From the NCBI GenBank assembly GCA_023137315.1, contig JAGLPP010000024.1, forward strand, positions 1 to 35,983: DNA of 35,983 bases, read 5' to 3'. A model generated the notes under the pieces. The model was not told the origin of the DNA. It saw nothing but the letters and a program-made list of their open reading frames with translations, and made no database searches. This stretch comes from Bacteriovoracaceae bacterium (GTDB taxonomy: Bacteria > Bdellovibrionota > Bacteriovoracia > Bacteriovoracales > Bacteriovoracaceae). The translations under genes were made by a program, and so were the position numbers. This document shows positions 15,872-25,080 of the stretch, one piece after another; the first letter of the stretch is position 1, and every line of letters starts with the position of its first letter.

Positions 15872-17608
15872 ATGAAATTTGGTAATCTTCAATATTTATG
15901 GTTTTTGTGGTTTATTCCAGGAATAATTGTTTTCTATTTCTGGGCATTCAAGCGCAAACAAAAACTTTTGGAAAGGTTTGTAAGTAATGAACTTAAAGAG
16001 CGTCTTCTTTTCGGGTTTTCACCTGGCAGGCAAAAACTCAAGGCTTTTTTTATAATTGTTGCCATGCTGTTTGCGATTATTTCGCTTATTCGTCCACAGT
16101 GGGGATTTCATTGGGAGGAAGTCAAAAGAAAGGGTGTCGATATAATGGTGGCCCTTGATGTCTCAAGAAGTATGCTGGCCGGAGATGTTTCTCCGAACAG
16201 GCTGGAACGTGCGAAAAGGGAAATTATTGATCTGATGAATATTATGCAGGGAGATCGTCTTGGACTTATCGCCTTTGCTGGAACAAGCTTTCTTCAAAGC
16301 CCATTGACTCTTGATTATGGTGCAGTCAGGATTTTTCTCGACGATCTTGATACCAGTTTGATACCGGTTCCAGGTACGGCTATTGCCGATGCCATCAAAA
16401 AGGCGAGTCAATCCTTTGATCAGGCCGATAAAAAATCAAGAGTTCTCATCCTTATTACCGATGGTGAAGATCACGAGGGCGATCCTGTTTTGGCGGCCAA
16501 AACGGCTTCTGAAAATGGCATAAAAATATATACCGTTGGCATCGGTGCCAAGGGTGGTGCCCCAATTCCTGTTCAGGGAGGAGGTTTTCAAAAAGACAGA
16601 AACGGTGAAATGATTCTTACGCAGATGAATGAAACGACCTTGCAAAAAATTGCCCTTGAAACAGGTGGTAGTTATGTGCGTTCCATTACCGGGGATTTGG
16701 ATTTGGAAAATATCTACAAGGACATAACTGAAAAGGTGGAGGATAAGGAGCTAAAAAGTGGAAAAAGAAAACGATTTGAAGAACGGTTTCAATGGCCTCT
16801 CATATTGGCGTTGATCTTCATTATACTTGAGGTTTTAGTCAGGGAACGAAGCACCAGAAAGTTGTTGTTGATATTTCTGATGCTTTTTGCACTACCACAG
16901 ACAGGGCGCTCCGGGATTTTTAAAAAGGATGCCCAGCAACTTTATGATGGAGGAGACTACTCCAAAGCGGTTCAAAAGTATTTGGACAGGCAGATGGAGG
17001 ATCAGGACAATCCACAACTCAAATATAATCTTGGTAATTCCTATTACAAGGCAAAAAGTTACAAGGAAGCATATCAATTTTTCTCCGATTCAGCTCTCAA
17101 GGGGGATAAAACGCTTTCACAAAAATCATATTACAACCTTGGTAATACATCTTACAGGCTTGGGAAACTTCCTGAGGCCATCAAGCATTATGAACAGGCC
17201 TTGAATCTTAATCCGGATGATGCTGATGCCAAATATAATCTGGAATTTGCCAGGGAGGAATTGAAAAAAAGAATCGAGGAAAACAAAAAAAGACAACAGC
17301 AGCAGAAGAAACAGAAGCAACAACAACAAAATAAGAAATGTGACAATCCCAACGCAAACAAACAACAGCAGAAAAATGAACAGAAGCAGGGGGAGAAGCA
17401 AGAGAAAGAGCAGAAACAAAAGGATGGACAAAAAAAACAACAAGCTCAGGAACAAGGTAGTGCCCAAAAAATGAAAAAAGGCAGTGAGAAAAAACTTTCA
17501 AAGGAAGAGGCAATGAGATGGCTGAGAAATCTTTCTGAAAACAGAAAAAAACATCTTAAGAGAAGGCTTCGCGGTGATGGTCACTATCAGGTGGAGAAGG
17601 ACTGGTAA
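15872..17608 (+). CDS. batB: BatB-BatC fusion: VWA domain, TPR repeats, Gln/Lys-rich tail
   Basis: At 578 residues this is much longer than a typical BatB (~330). The first ~330 residues are BatB-like: two N-terminal TM helices, VWA MIDAS at 96-100 (DVSRS), LITDGEDHEGDP, and a TM helix (WPLILALIFIILEVLV). A second hydrophobic stretch, LLLIFLMLFALPQTGRSG, looks like a retained BatC signal peptide. TPR repeats follow at ~345-455 (YNLGNSYYKAKSYKEAYQFF; YNLGNTSYRLGKLPEAIKHY). A low-complexity Gln/Lys/Glu tail of ~80 residues precedes a short basic end. The two halves are separate genes in Bacteroidota-type bat operons, so this is a BatB+BatC fusion. batD starts 1 nt after the stop. Confidence 0.88.
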   Translation: MKFGNLQYLWFLWFIPGIIVFYFWAFKRKQKLLERFVSNELKERLLFGFSPGRQKLKAFFIIVAMLFAIISLIRPQWGFHWEEVKRKGVDIMVALDVSRSMLAGDVSPNRLERAKREIIDLMNIMQGDRLGLIAFAGTSFLQSPLTLDYGAVRIFLDDLDTSLIPVPGTAIADAIKKASQSFDQADKKSRVLILITDGEDHEGDPVLAAKTASENGIKIYTVGIGAKGGAPIPVQGGGFQKDRNGEMILTQMNETTLQKIALETGGSYVRSITGDLDLENIYKDITEKVEDKELKSGKRKRFEERFQWPLILALIFIILEVLVRERSTRKLLLIFLMLFALPQTGRSGIFKKDAQQLYDGGDYSKAVQKYLDRQMEDQDNPQLKYNLGNSYYKAKSYKEAYQFFSDSALKGDKTLSQKSYYNLGNTSYRLGKLPEAIKHYEQALNLNPDDADAKYNLEFAREELKKRIEENKKRQQQQKKQKQQQQNKKCDNPNANKQQQKNEQKQGEKQEKEQKQKDGQKKQQAQEQGSAQKMKKGSEKKLSKEEAMRWLRNLSENRKKHLKRRLRGDGHYQVEKDW

Positions 17609-17609
17609 A

Positions 17610-19373
17610 ATGAAGAAATATCTCTTTTTAATATTGATTACATTTTCGTGGAGTATTTACGCGCAGGTAAGTCTTTCTCTTCACGTGGATAGTAATAATA
17701 TTTCAATAAACGATCAGATTACGTTGCAGATAAGGGTAAACGGAAGCCGGGACGCGGATGAAATAAAAATCCACGGACTTGACAATTTTCAATCACAGAG
17801 GGCCGGTACTTCGTCACAGATAAATATTATAAATGGTCGAACGGCCGTATCAAAGATTTTCAATTACCATCTCTACCCGAAAAATGAGGGCAGTTTTACG
17901 CTTGGTCCCGCCTATGTTGAAATAGATGGAAAAACGCATAACAGCAACATCATAAAAATCAAGGTTTCAAAGGATACCTCTGGAAAAGCGGAGATACAGA
18001 AATATTTTTATATTACAGGCGAAGTTACAAAAACCAATTTGTACAAGGGTGAACAACTGCTTTACACCTTTAAACTTCATCAGAGAACAAGACTTTTTTC
18101 TCCGGCCCTGGAACTTCCCGAATTCAATGGATTTTGGAAGGAGCAAATAGGAAAGGAAAAGCAGTACCGTGAAGATAGAAATGGAATTAAATGGAACGTC
18201 TATGAGCTGACATATCTTCTTTATCCTATAAAAACTGGAAAGATAACAATTCCTTCAGCCTCCTTGAATGCGGAAATCGCCAAACAGGGGAGAGGACGCA
18301 GGAGGCAGCGATCCATTTTGAATTCGCTTTTCGAAGATCATCCAATGTTTGGTGAAAGAAAGAGAATCAGACTGCGTTCCAAACCTGTTGATATAAATGT
18401 ACGTGCCATTCCTGATGAGGGAAAACCTGATAATTACACCGGTCTGGTAGGTCAATTTTCACTAAAAGCACAGCTTCCCAAAAATTCGGTTAGAAAAGGT
18501 GATTCAACAACATTGACAGTGACACTTGTTGGACAAGGAAGTGTTGCCAGCGTCGAATTGCCACAAATCTCCAATGGAAATTTCAAAATCTACGATGATA
18601 AACCGACATTCAGCAAGACAATTGAGCATGGCAAACTTTATGAGAAAAAGGTTTTCAAAAAGGCCCTTGTCCCACAGAAAGAAGGCGTTGTTGAAATTCC
18701 GCGAATCAGTATTAATTACTTTGATCCGATAGATGGGAGCTATAAGATCGCATCAACCGATCCTATTTCGCTAAACGTCTCTCCCGCTGCCGTTGGCGAG
18801 GAAAATTTTCAAATAATAAAGGCACAGACCCCAACTGAAACAGGAAAGAAAAAGATCAAGATTCTTGCCCAGGACTTGCGTCCAATATTCTACAATACCG
18901 AGGTTCTTGATCATGAGGCAAAAGGAGTATGGTTTAAAGTCTTTTTGCTGTCTTTGCTCATTATCTTTCCTGCACTCTACTTCTTTATGTATTTCTATCA
19001 AAAAAGACTCGTAAAGCTTCAAAATGATTCCGGACATCAAAGAAGAAGCAGGGCCTTCAGGACTTTCAATGGAAAAATTAATAATATCAGTACAGGTAAA
19101 GGATTTTGTGAGGATGCATCGAAGGTGCTTAAAACCTATATTGGGGACAAAACAACGACCGACGGGATGGCAATTACAAGCTATGATCTTGATCGAATCC
19201 TGCTTTCAAAAAATGTTCGCATGGAAACTGTCGCTAGGGTAAAAAAAATCATGAATGATCTTGATCAAAGACAGTACGGTGGTGGAATGGCCGGAAGCGT
19301 GGATGATTATGCAGACTTCTTGCGCGATATCCGGGATGTTGTAAAAACCATTGAGAAGGAGATAAGAGCATGA
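17610..19373 (+). CDS. batD: BatD (oxygen tolerance) membrane protein
   Basis: The 587-residue product has a signal peptide (MKKYLFLILITFSWSIYA) and repeated BatD Ig-like beta domains: VSLSLHVDSNNISINDQ, then KTNLYKGEQLLYTFKLHQ, then VRKGDSTTLTVTLVGQGSV. One TM helix (VFLLSLLIIFPALYFFMYF) leads to a ~130-residue helical cytoplasmic tail. The frame is open upstream to an ATG at 17574 inside batB, but the ATG at 17610 begins the signal peptide and follows the batB stop by 1 nt, so it is chosen. BatD is the periplasmic scaffold of the cluster. It overlaps batE by 4 nt. Confidence 0.9.
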   Translation: MKKYLFLILITFSWSIYAQVSLSLHVDSNNISINDQITLQIRVNGSRDADEIKIHGLDNFQSQRAGTSSQINIINGRTAVSKIFNYHLYPKNEGSFTLGPAYVEIDGKTHNSNIIKIKVSKDTSGKAEIQKYFYITGEVTKTNLYKGEQLLYTFKLHQRTRLFSPALELPEFNGFWKEQIGKEKQYREDRNGIKWNVYELTYLLYPIKTGKITIPSASLNAEIAKQGRGRRRQRSILNSLFEDHPMFGERKRIRLRSKPVDINVRAIPDEGKPDNYTGLVGQFSLKAQLPKNSVRKGDSTTLTVTLVGQGSVASVELPQISNGNFKIYDDKPTFSKTIEHGKLYEKKVFKKALVPQKEGVVEIPRISINYFDPIDGSYKIASTDPISLNVSPAAVGEENFQIIKAQTPTETGKKKIKILAQDLRPIFYNTEVLDHEAKGVWFKVFLLSLLIIFPALYFFMYFYQKRLVKLQNDSGHQRRSRAFRTFNGKINNISTGKGFCEDASKVLKTYIGDKTTTDGMAITSYDLDRILLSKNVRMETVARVKKIMNDLDQRQYGGGMAGSVDDYADFLRDIRDVVKTIEKEIRA

Positions 19374-20122
19374 GTTCCATTCGACAATTGAAAATCATGG
19401 TTATTGTTACATTTCTTTTTTCAGGAATAGCATTTGCGGATGACGACTCCAAGGCATTTATGGACGCCAACAGTCTTCATTCAAATGGTGAATATCAAAA
19501 GGCCATTGAAATTTATGATCAGCTTCTTGCCCGGAAGAAAAATGTCGGGGAATTACACTATAATCTTGGCAATTCTCTTTTCAGAAACGGGGAATTGGGG
19601 AAGGCTATTTTCCATTACATAAAAGCAAAAGAGCTTCTTCCAAGAAATGCCGATGTAAAATTTAATTTGAATTATGCCCGTTCCAAGGCCACAGACAAAA
19701 TTGATTCACAAAAATCGTTTTTTTCAAATCCTGGTTCTGCATTTAAAAAGATTGAACTTCTGTTTTTGACTGTTGTTACTTCGTTGGTTTTCTGGATTTC
19801 AATGGGGGTTTTACTCTTCAGGAAAAACTATTATCTTGGATGGATCAGAAATATTTCCTTGATCTCAATGATTATCAGTGTCTCATTATGGGTAATGGTT
19901 GAACTCGACCAAAAAAATCCAATTGTGGTAACCAGCGAGAAGGCCCATGTTTACTCAACCATAGGTAAAAATGCCATCAAGCTCTTTACCTTGCATGAGG
20001 GGGCAGAGGGAAACCTAGTGGAAATGATCGAAGATAAATGGGCCCTTTTTGAACTGGCCGATGGTAAAAAGGGTTGGATTGAGAAAGCAAAAATCATTTA
20101 TACTCTGCCTGAAAAGATTTAA
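19370..20122 (+). CDS. batE: BatE: TPR plus SH3-like protein
   Basis: A 250-residue protein with a signal-type N-terminus (IMVIVTFLFSGIAFA). Two to three TPR repeats cover ~30-105 (SNGEYQKAIEIYDQLL; YNLGNSLFRNGELGKAIFHY). Two TM helices lie at ~125-180 (LLFLTVVTSLVFWISMGVLLF; ISLISMIISVSLWVMV). A C-terminal SH3-like domain covers ~190-250 (ALFELADGKKGWIEKAKI). This is the BatE arrangement and ends the operon. The start overlaps the batD stop by 4 nt. About 155 bp with no gene follow. Confidence 0.88.
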   Translation: MSSIRQLKIMVIVTFLFSGIAFADDDSKAFMDANSLHSNGEYQKAIEIYDQLLARKKNVGELHYNLGNSLFRNGELGKAIFHYIKAKELLPRNADVKFNLNYARSKATDKIDSQKSFFSNPGSAFKKIELLFLTVVTSLVFWISMGVLLFRKNYYLGWIRNISLISMIISVSLWVMVELDQKNPIVVTSEKAHVYSTIGKNAIKLFTLHEGAEGNLVEMIEDKWALFELADGKKGWIEKAKIIYTLPEKI

Positions 20123-20222
20123 AAATCAAGTTGTTAAGTTAAAATTCTGCGCAGTGCGCTAATGTAAAAATTACAAATTTCTCCACAATCTCACCATTAC
20201 CCAAACTACGGGGATATATACG

Positions 20223-20247
20223 TATTCGTTATTTTATTTAACGAATA
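20223..20247. promoter_or_regulatory. Perfect 9-bp inverted repeat upstream of the secreted transglutaminase-like gene
   Basis: Arms TATTCGTTA (20223-20231) and TAACGAATA (20239-20247) flank a 7-nt AT loop, 31 nt before the ATG at 20279. It has no T-run, so it is not an intrinsic terminator of the bat operon. It could be an operator or a 5'-UTR stem. A smaller GC palindrome (GCGC-AGT-GCGC) lies at 20149-20159 in the same intergenic region. Confidence 0.5.
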
Positions 20248-20278
20248 TTACCAATTCCACACAGAAAGAGGAGTAGAG

Positions 20279-21826
20279 ATGAAATTAAAACCAATTGTAT
20301 TTGCTGTGGCAATCAGCATTTCATGCTGGGCCCTTGGCGCAACTAAACAACACCAATCTCAAGATCTCGACCAGTTTTTAAAGCAATTTAACGCCAATCC
20401 AAAGGAAGTCATGCAACAACTTCCATATAAGGAAAATTCAAAAGGTAATAAATTCGGTGATCAGATTAATGAAAACAACTTTGTACAAATTAAGTCAAAA
20501 TCCAAGAAAAATTTCTGTAGAAACATTAACGGAGTCAGGCAATGTCTGAATAATCTAAGTATTCAAGGCCGTGCATCCTTTCGTTCCAATGATCTCGCTC
20601 AAAATCTTGTCGATTCCGGTTACAATCATCTTGAGTCCCTTGATGAAATCGAAAGTCATCCAAACAAACTGAGCCAGGGAAGACTTTCAACTCAACCGTG
20701 GTCAGACGACTATTGGGCAATAGCCCAAGGTATCCTCGGTAAACGCTACGCCGACCCCAATAAGTGGTGGGCCGGTAATTGGAAGCATCGAGAAGATTAC
20801 GTAGTGGAAAATCCTGCAAAAAATTATATTGAAACCGGCTTTGTTCAGTATCTCTCGCCTTCTGAAAAATACGATCTTTTGGTTGGTGATGAGAACTTCA
20901 CTCTTACATCGAAGATGTGGGAGGAAGGACGACGATACTACAAACAACATGGTTTTGTTGAAAATTGGATGGGGATCTGTCACGGTTGGGCAGTTGCCGC
21001 CTATATGCTCGATCGTCCAACAGGTATGGTCAATGTAATGGCATACGATGGTAAAACAGTAATACCTTTTTATCCGTCCGATATAAAAGGATTGAGTTCT
21101 CTTCTTTGGGCAAAAGCCTCTCCTGATTCACGTTTTGTTGGTGGTCGTTGCAATGATAAAAATGTTGCCACTGATGAAAACGGACGTGCCCTGAAACAGG
21201 ATTGTATTGATACAAATGCCGGTACATGGCACAAGGTTGTTATCAATCAAATAGGCATTTCCGACAGATCATTTGTTATGGATGCCACTTTTGATTACGA
21301 GGTTTGGAATCAACCTGTGACTTCATACCATTATAAGTACTTTAATCCTGAAACTTTAGAAATAGCTTATTCCTGGAAGGATGCCAGAATCCGTACAACC
21401 CAATTTTCCAAAGATAAGTTCAAGTCATATCGTAACAGCAATCCTTACTATGTTGTCGGTGTTGAAATGACAGTCCAGTATATGGCAGAAAACTCACCCT
21501 CAACAAAAAAACATGACAATGAAAATTACGACGGTGTTACCACTGTTAAATATCGTTATGACCTCGAGCTTAATAAAAATGGCAAGATTTTGGGAGGAGA
21601 GTGGTACTCGAAGGCGCATCCCGATTTTCTCTGGACTCCTGCAAAGAACGCAAAGGCCGGAACAAGTGTTGATGAATATGTTAATGGAAAACTTTCTGAA
21701 AATGGTGTTCCAAAAAACTGGAAAAGATGGGCCACAAATTACAACGGACAAGGTTACGGACTTTCCGATCACGGAATTCCAATTGCGAAGGTTGTTGAAG
21801 GTCTGATAAGGCTTTCAAGACAGTAA
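20279..21826 (+). CDS. Secreted transglutaminase-elicitor-like protein
   Basis: This 515-residue protein has a signal peptide (IVFAVAISISCWALG) and the pattern of the transglutaminase-elicitor family known from Phytophthora and some marine bacteria. The candidate catalytic Cys is Cys234 in MGICHGWAVAAYML. A histidine follows at 318 (TWHKVVINQIG) and aspartates at 335/339 (MDATFDYEVWNQPVT), which fits a Cys-His-Asp papain-like site. The middle contains FYPSDIKGLSSLLWAKAS. Such enzymes crosslink or deamidate protein glutamines; a role against host, prey or the cell's own envelope is inferred. It starts with a strong GAGGAG site and is followed 1 nt later by a secreted protease gene. Enzyme activity is not proven by sequence. 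Confidence 0.8.
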   Translation: MKLKPIVFAVAISISCWALGATKQHQSQDLDQFLKQFNANPKEVMQQLPYKENSKGNKFGDQINENNFVQIKSKSKKNFCRNINGVRQCLNNLSIQGRASFRSNDLAQNLVDSGYNHLESLDEIESHPNKLSQGRLSTQPWSDDYWAIAQGILGKRYADPNKWWAGNWKHREDYVVENPAKNYIETGFVQYLSPSEKYDLLVGDENFTLTSKMWEEGRRYYKQHGFVENWMGICHGWAVAAYMLDRPTGMVNVMAYDGKTVIPFYPSDIKGLSSLLWAKASPDSRFVGGRCNDKNVATDENGRALKQDCIDTNAGTWHKVVINQIGISDRSFVMDATFDYEVWNQPVTSYHYKYFNPETLEIAYSWKDARIRTTQFSKDKFKSYRNSNPYYVVGVEMTVQYMAENSPSTKKHDNENYDGVTTVKYRYDLELNKNGKILGGEWYSKAHPDFLWTPAKNAKAGTSVDEYVNGKLSENGVPKNWKRWATNYNGQGYGLSDHGIPIAKVVEGLIRLSRQ

Positions 21827-21827
21827 A

Positions 21828-23453
21828 ATGAAACTGCCAATTTTAATTCTTTTAACGATACTTATAACAAACAGGGTAGGGGCGACAACAAGCCCCTATC
21901 CCGCTTTTTTCCCAAAAGTCTCATGCGAGAAGGCATGGAAGAATATCAAGCATCAATATGATTTCCAAAATGACTCTGAAATTTCAACAATTGGAAACAT
22001 TGGATACAAAAAATATTACGATAGAATAAATCGCAAGGACTGCTATAAGGACTGGACTGTTCTTGTCTTTATGGCGGCAGACAATGATCTTTCCCCGTAT
22101 GCCCTTTGGGACATATATGAGATGGAGAGAAAAATTTCCGGTTTAAAAAATCTTGGTGCCAGCACGGCAGAAACGGATGTCATCGTTGAAGTCGATACAT
22201 ACAAGAGAACCGGTGTCAGAAGACTTCATCTTTTTCAAACAAACAAACAATATGACAATAATGTAAATCGAGAGTATTTTGAAAACCAAAATGAACTGAT
22301 GATTGATTCCCCGATAATCAAGTTTTACAAGGAAGAGGGGCGCGGGACAGTCAGGAAACAGGAAAATCGTCTAAAACGTTTTCTTAAGCAATCCATTAGA
22401 GACTATCCTTCCAAGCATTATATGGTTGTGTTCTGGGGCCATGGTGAGGGATATATCGGCAAACATCATGAGAATGCACTTCGACGACGAGAGGAAACAT
22501 CCAGTGCGAATGCTTTTCCGATAGACAAGGTTTTTGGTGGATATGGATTTGATTTTAGTGAATTAACTTTTCTTGATGTTCCCACAATCAGGGAAATTGT
22601 TGATGATACAATGTTTTCTCTTCTTTATGATAAACCCGTTGATGTTATTGCATTTGATGCCTGCCTTATGCAAACAATTGAAGTCGTTTCAGAACTCAAG
22701 GACAGTGCTGATTTTCTAATAGGCTCCACACAGATACAGGATTACCTCGGTCTTCCGTACAGGATGATTCTTGATGAACTTAACGAAAACGATGAGATTG
22801 AACCATATGAAATTTCAAAAATTATTCCGAAACTTTCCCGTAATTCATATTTGACGGGTGGATATCAGGGAGAGATTAATCCTGAATCGTTTAGAACATT
22901 TACTGCGAGTGCCATCTCAACCAAGATTTTGAAACACGAACTTTTGCCTCGTCTTATGGAACTGGCGACCAACCTGAAGGATTATCTGGAGGAGGTTCCA
23001 TTTCGTCTTATGAATATAAATTCCGCTCTTAATAATTCTCCGGCATTTCCGGGGGAAACGAGGGATTTTGGAATATTTCTTGGTTTAATTGAGCAGATGC
23101 TTTTTCAGGAAAAAGAAGCTGGCATCGAAACAGAAAAATCACGAATTCTGAAAAATTCAATCACCAAACTTTGGAAAGCATTGGGGCAAACAATGTTTGC
23201 CAACGAATATGGAACTCTCTATACAGACCAAACGCTGGAAAACGATCAATATTATCTTTTGGGTTTCTTCAAGGGAATTTCGGTCTGGCTTCCGTCCAAC
23301 AAGGAGCTTTTTGATCACAGGATTAAAGAATTCGCAGACAGCAAACTTTTTCGTGGAAAAATCGGGACAGAAAAACCCTCCGCCTGGCAGGAAATCCTGG
23401 AATTAATTTACTCCAAGGGCGGCGGTGGTCTTCCTCCTTTACCACTTCTCTAG
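21828..23453 (+). CDS. Secreted clostripain-like cysteine protease (peptidase family C11)
   Basis: The 541-residue product has a signal peptide (LPILILLTILITNRVGA) and the C11 fold. It opens with DWTVLVFMAADNDLSPYALW. The catalytic His is 205 in VVFWGHGEGY and the catalytic Cys is 279 in VIAFDACLMQTIEV. IGSTQIQDYLGLPYRM follows. C11 enzymes cleave after Arg or Lys and often self-process. The ATG is 1 nt after the preceding stop, so the protease and the transglutaminase-like protein are coexpressed and both exported. The remaining ~200 residues are typical of longer family members. Substrate is unknown; degradation of prey or host protein is plausible but inferred. Confidence 0.88.
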   Translation: MKLPILILLTILITNRVGATTSPYPAFFPKVSCEKAWKNIKHQYDFQNDSEISTIGNIGYKKYYDRINRKDCYKDWTVLVFMAADNDLSPYALWDIYEMERKISGLKNLGASTAETDVIVEVDTYKRTGVRRLHLFQTNKQYDNNVNREYFENQNELMIDSPIIKFYKEEGRGTVRKQENRLKRFLKQSIRDYPSKHYMVVFWGHGEGYIGKHHENALRRREETSSANAFPIDKVFGGYGFDFSELTFLDVPTIREIVDDTMFSLLYDKPVDVIAFDACLMQTIEVVSELKDSADFLIGSTQIQDYLGLPYRMILDELNENDEIEPYEISKIIPKLSRNSYLTGGYQGEINPESFRTFTASAISTKILKHELLPRLMELATNLKDYLEEVPFRLMNINSALNNSPAFPGETRDFGIFLGLIEQMLFQEKEAGIETEKSRILKNSITKLWKALGQTMFANEYGTLYTDQTLENDQYYLLGFFKGISVWLPSNKELFDHRIKEFADSKLFRGKIGTEKPSAWQEILELIYSKGGGGLPPLPLL

Positions 23454-23460
23454 TAATGTT

Positions 23461-23492
23461 AACAGGTTACAACTAAAAAACAGGTTAACAAC
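23461..23492. repeat. Tandem direct repeat upstream of glutamine synthetase
   Basis: Two near-identical copies, AACAGGTTACAAC at 23461 and AACAGGTTAACAAC at 23479, lie about 70 bp before the glnA start. They are spaced 18 bp apart and could be tandem binding sites for a regulator of glnA. No clear promoter hexamers were identified beside them. Confidence 0.35.
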
Positions 23493-23547
23493 ACCTTCTT
23501 CTTGTACTAAATTAATTCTAAAAAAAAAATCCAAAGAAGAGGAAATC

Positions 23548-25080
23548 ATGACTAAGAATTATCACGAACTTGCCCTTACGCCACTCGTAAAAATTTTGGG
23601 AAAAAATCCTGAAGACTTTCAAAGAAAAGATTTAATGAAGGTTATTGAAGAACATAATATTCGTCAGATAAATCTTCACTATGTCGGAATTGACGGCAAA
23701 CTTAAAGAACTCAAAGTTCCCGTAAATTCCTATGGATATGCCGAATTGATTCTCGCACAGGGAGAAAGGATTGACGGAAGCAATATTTTCAAGGGAATCA
23801 TAGATACATCCAACAGTGATCTTTATATTGTTCCCTGTTATAAAACAGCTTTTATTTCACCATTTGAGGAAAATACCATGGGAGTTCTGTGCCGTTTTAT
23901 GGACAAGAATGGTAAACCTGCCATGTGTGCCCCTCAAAATATTCTTATTGAGGCTCATAGACGTTTCAAGGAACAAACCGGCCTTACGCTGAATGTGCTG
24001 GGTGAGCTTGAATTTTATATTATCTATGATCAAAAAGATCATCTTTTCACTGGCATGTCACAGCGTGGCTATCACCAATCCTCCCCGTTTGTAAAAAGCA
24101 GACAAATGTTGAATGAAATGATGGACATCATTTCGACCATGACAGCATCCATAAAATACGGACATTCTGAAGTTGGTTATATCAACGAACTTAATTCCAC
24201 TGACCCCGAGGTGGCCGGCAGGCGTTGTGAACAATACGAAATTGAATTTCTTCCAAGGCCCATTGAGGATATGTCCAATTATCTTCCGCTGGCGAAATGG
24301 GTTATCCGGAATGTTGCCCATAAGTGGGGTTGTACTGCCACCTTTACTCCAAAACTCGAAGAAGGAATGGCCGGAAATGGTCTGCATTTTCATCTTGAGC
24401 TTTTAAAGAATGGTAAAAATACCATGGTCGGCAAGGACGGAAAACTCTCTGATGATTCAAAAAAACTCATCGCTGGTCTTTGTAAATATGCCCCTTCCAT
24501 AACAGCATTTGGTAACTCAGTGTCAAGCGCATACCTGAGACTGGTCGCTCATCAGGAGGCTCCTACAAAAGTTTGCTGGTCCGAACAAAATCGTGCGGCG
24601 CTTATTCGTATTCCGCTGGGATGGACCCTGGATACAGATATGGCAAAAATCGTTAATCCAAATCAAAAAGATATCTATGAAACAAATTCGGGGACACGTC
24701 AAACAGTGGAACTTCGAAGTCCTGACGGATCAGCTCATATTCATTTATTATTGGCTGCTATCACAATAGCGGCCCTGGATGGCTTGACGAAAGAAGACTC
24801 CCTGTCTCGTGCTGAAAAACTGCATCTGTCTGGTAACAGTTCCATGCATGATTTTGAATCACTTCCATCCAGCTGTTTTGAATCTGCCGAGGCACTTCAA
24901 CGCGATAGACACCTTTATGTAAAAGATGGACTGGTTCCCGATACACTGATTGATTTCGTTGTGGAAAAACTCAAACTTGAAAATGACAAGAATATCAATG
25001 AACGTTTTTCACATTTGACCGCAGAGATGCGACTGAAGGCAACACGGGAAATCATGCACAAGGATTTACACAAGCAATAG
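23548..25080 (+). CDS. glnA: Glutamine synthetase
   Basis: A 510-residue glutamine synthetase, which condenses glutamate and ammonia with ATP. The frame is open upstream to 23425, inside the protease gene, but the ATG at 23548 has an AGAAGAGG site and begins the normal N-terminus (MTKNYHELALTPLVKI). Active-site motifs are present: GELEFYII, GNGLHFHLEL, EQNRAALIRIP and VELRSPDGSAHIHLLLAA. The region that would carry the adenylylated tyrosine (NLYDLP in class I-beta enzymes) instead reads SSMHDFESLP, so regulation by GlnE-type adenylylation is unlikely. The 3' end overlaps the convergent carbonic-anhydrase-like gene by 15 nt. Confidence 0.93.
   Translation: MTKNYHELALTPLVKILGKNPEDFQRKDLMKVIEEHNIRQINLHYVGIDGKLKELKVPVNSYGYAELILAQGERIDGSNIFKGIIDTSNSDLYIVPCYKTAFISPFEENTMGVLCRFMDKNGKPAMCAPQNILIEAHRRFKEQTGLTLNVLGELEFYIIYDQKDHLFTGMSQRGYHQSSPFVKSRQMLNEMMDIISTMTASIKYGHSEVGYINELNSTDPEVAGRRCEQYEIEFLPRPIEDMSNYLPLAKWVIRNVAHKWGCTATFTPKLEEGMAGNGLHFHLELLKNGKNTMVGKDGKLSDDSKKLIAGLCKYAPSITAFGNSVSSAYLRLVAHQEAPTKVCWSEQNRAALIRIPLGWTLDTDMAKIVNPNQKDIYETNSGTRQTVELRSPDGSAHIHLLLAAITIAALDGLTKEDSLSRAEKLHLSGNSSMHDFESLPSSCFESAEALQRDRHLYVKDGLVPDTLIDFVVEKLKLENDKNINERFSHLTAEMRLKATREIMHKDLHKQ

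Noticed and set aside
17126-17513. Long Leu/Phe-rich minus-strand frames opposite batB
   Set aside because: They mirror the Gln/Lys low-complexity tail of the BatB-BatC fusion and are composition artefacts.
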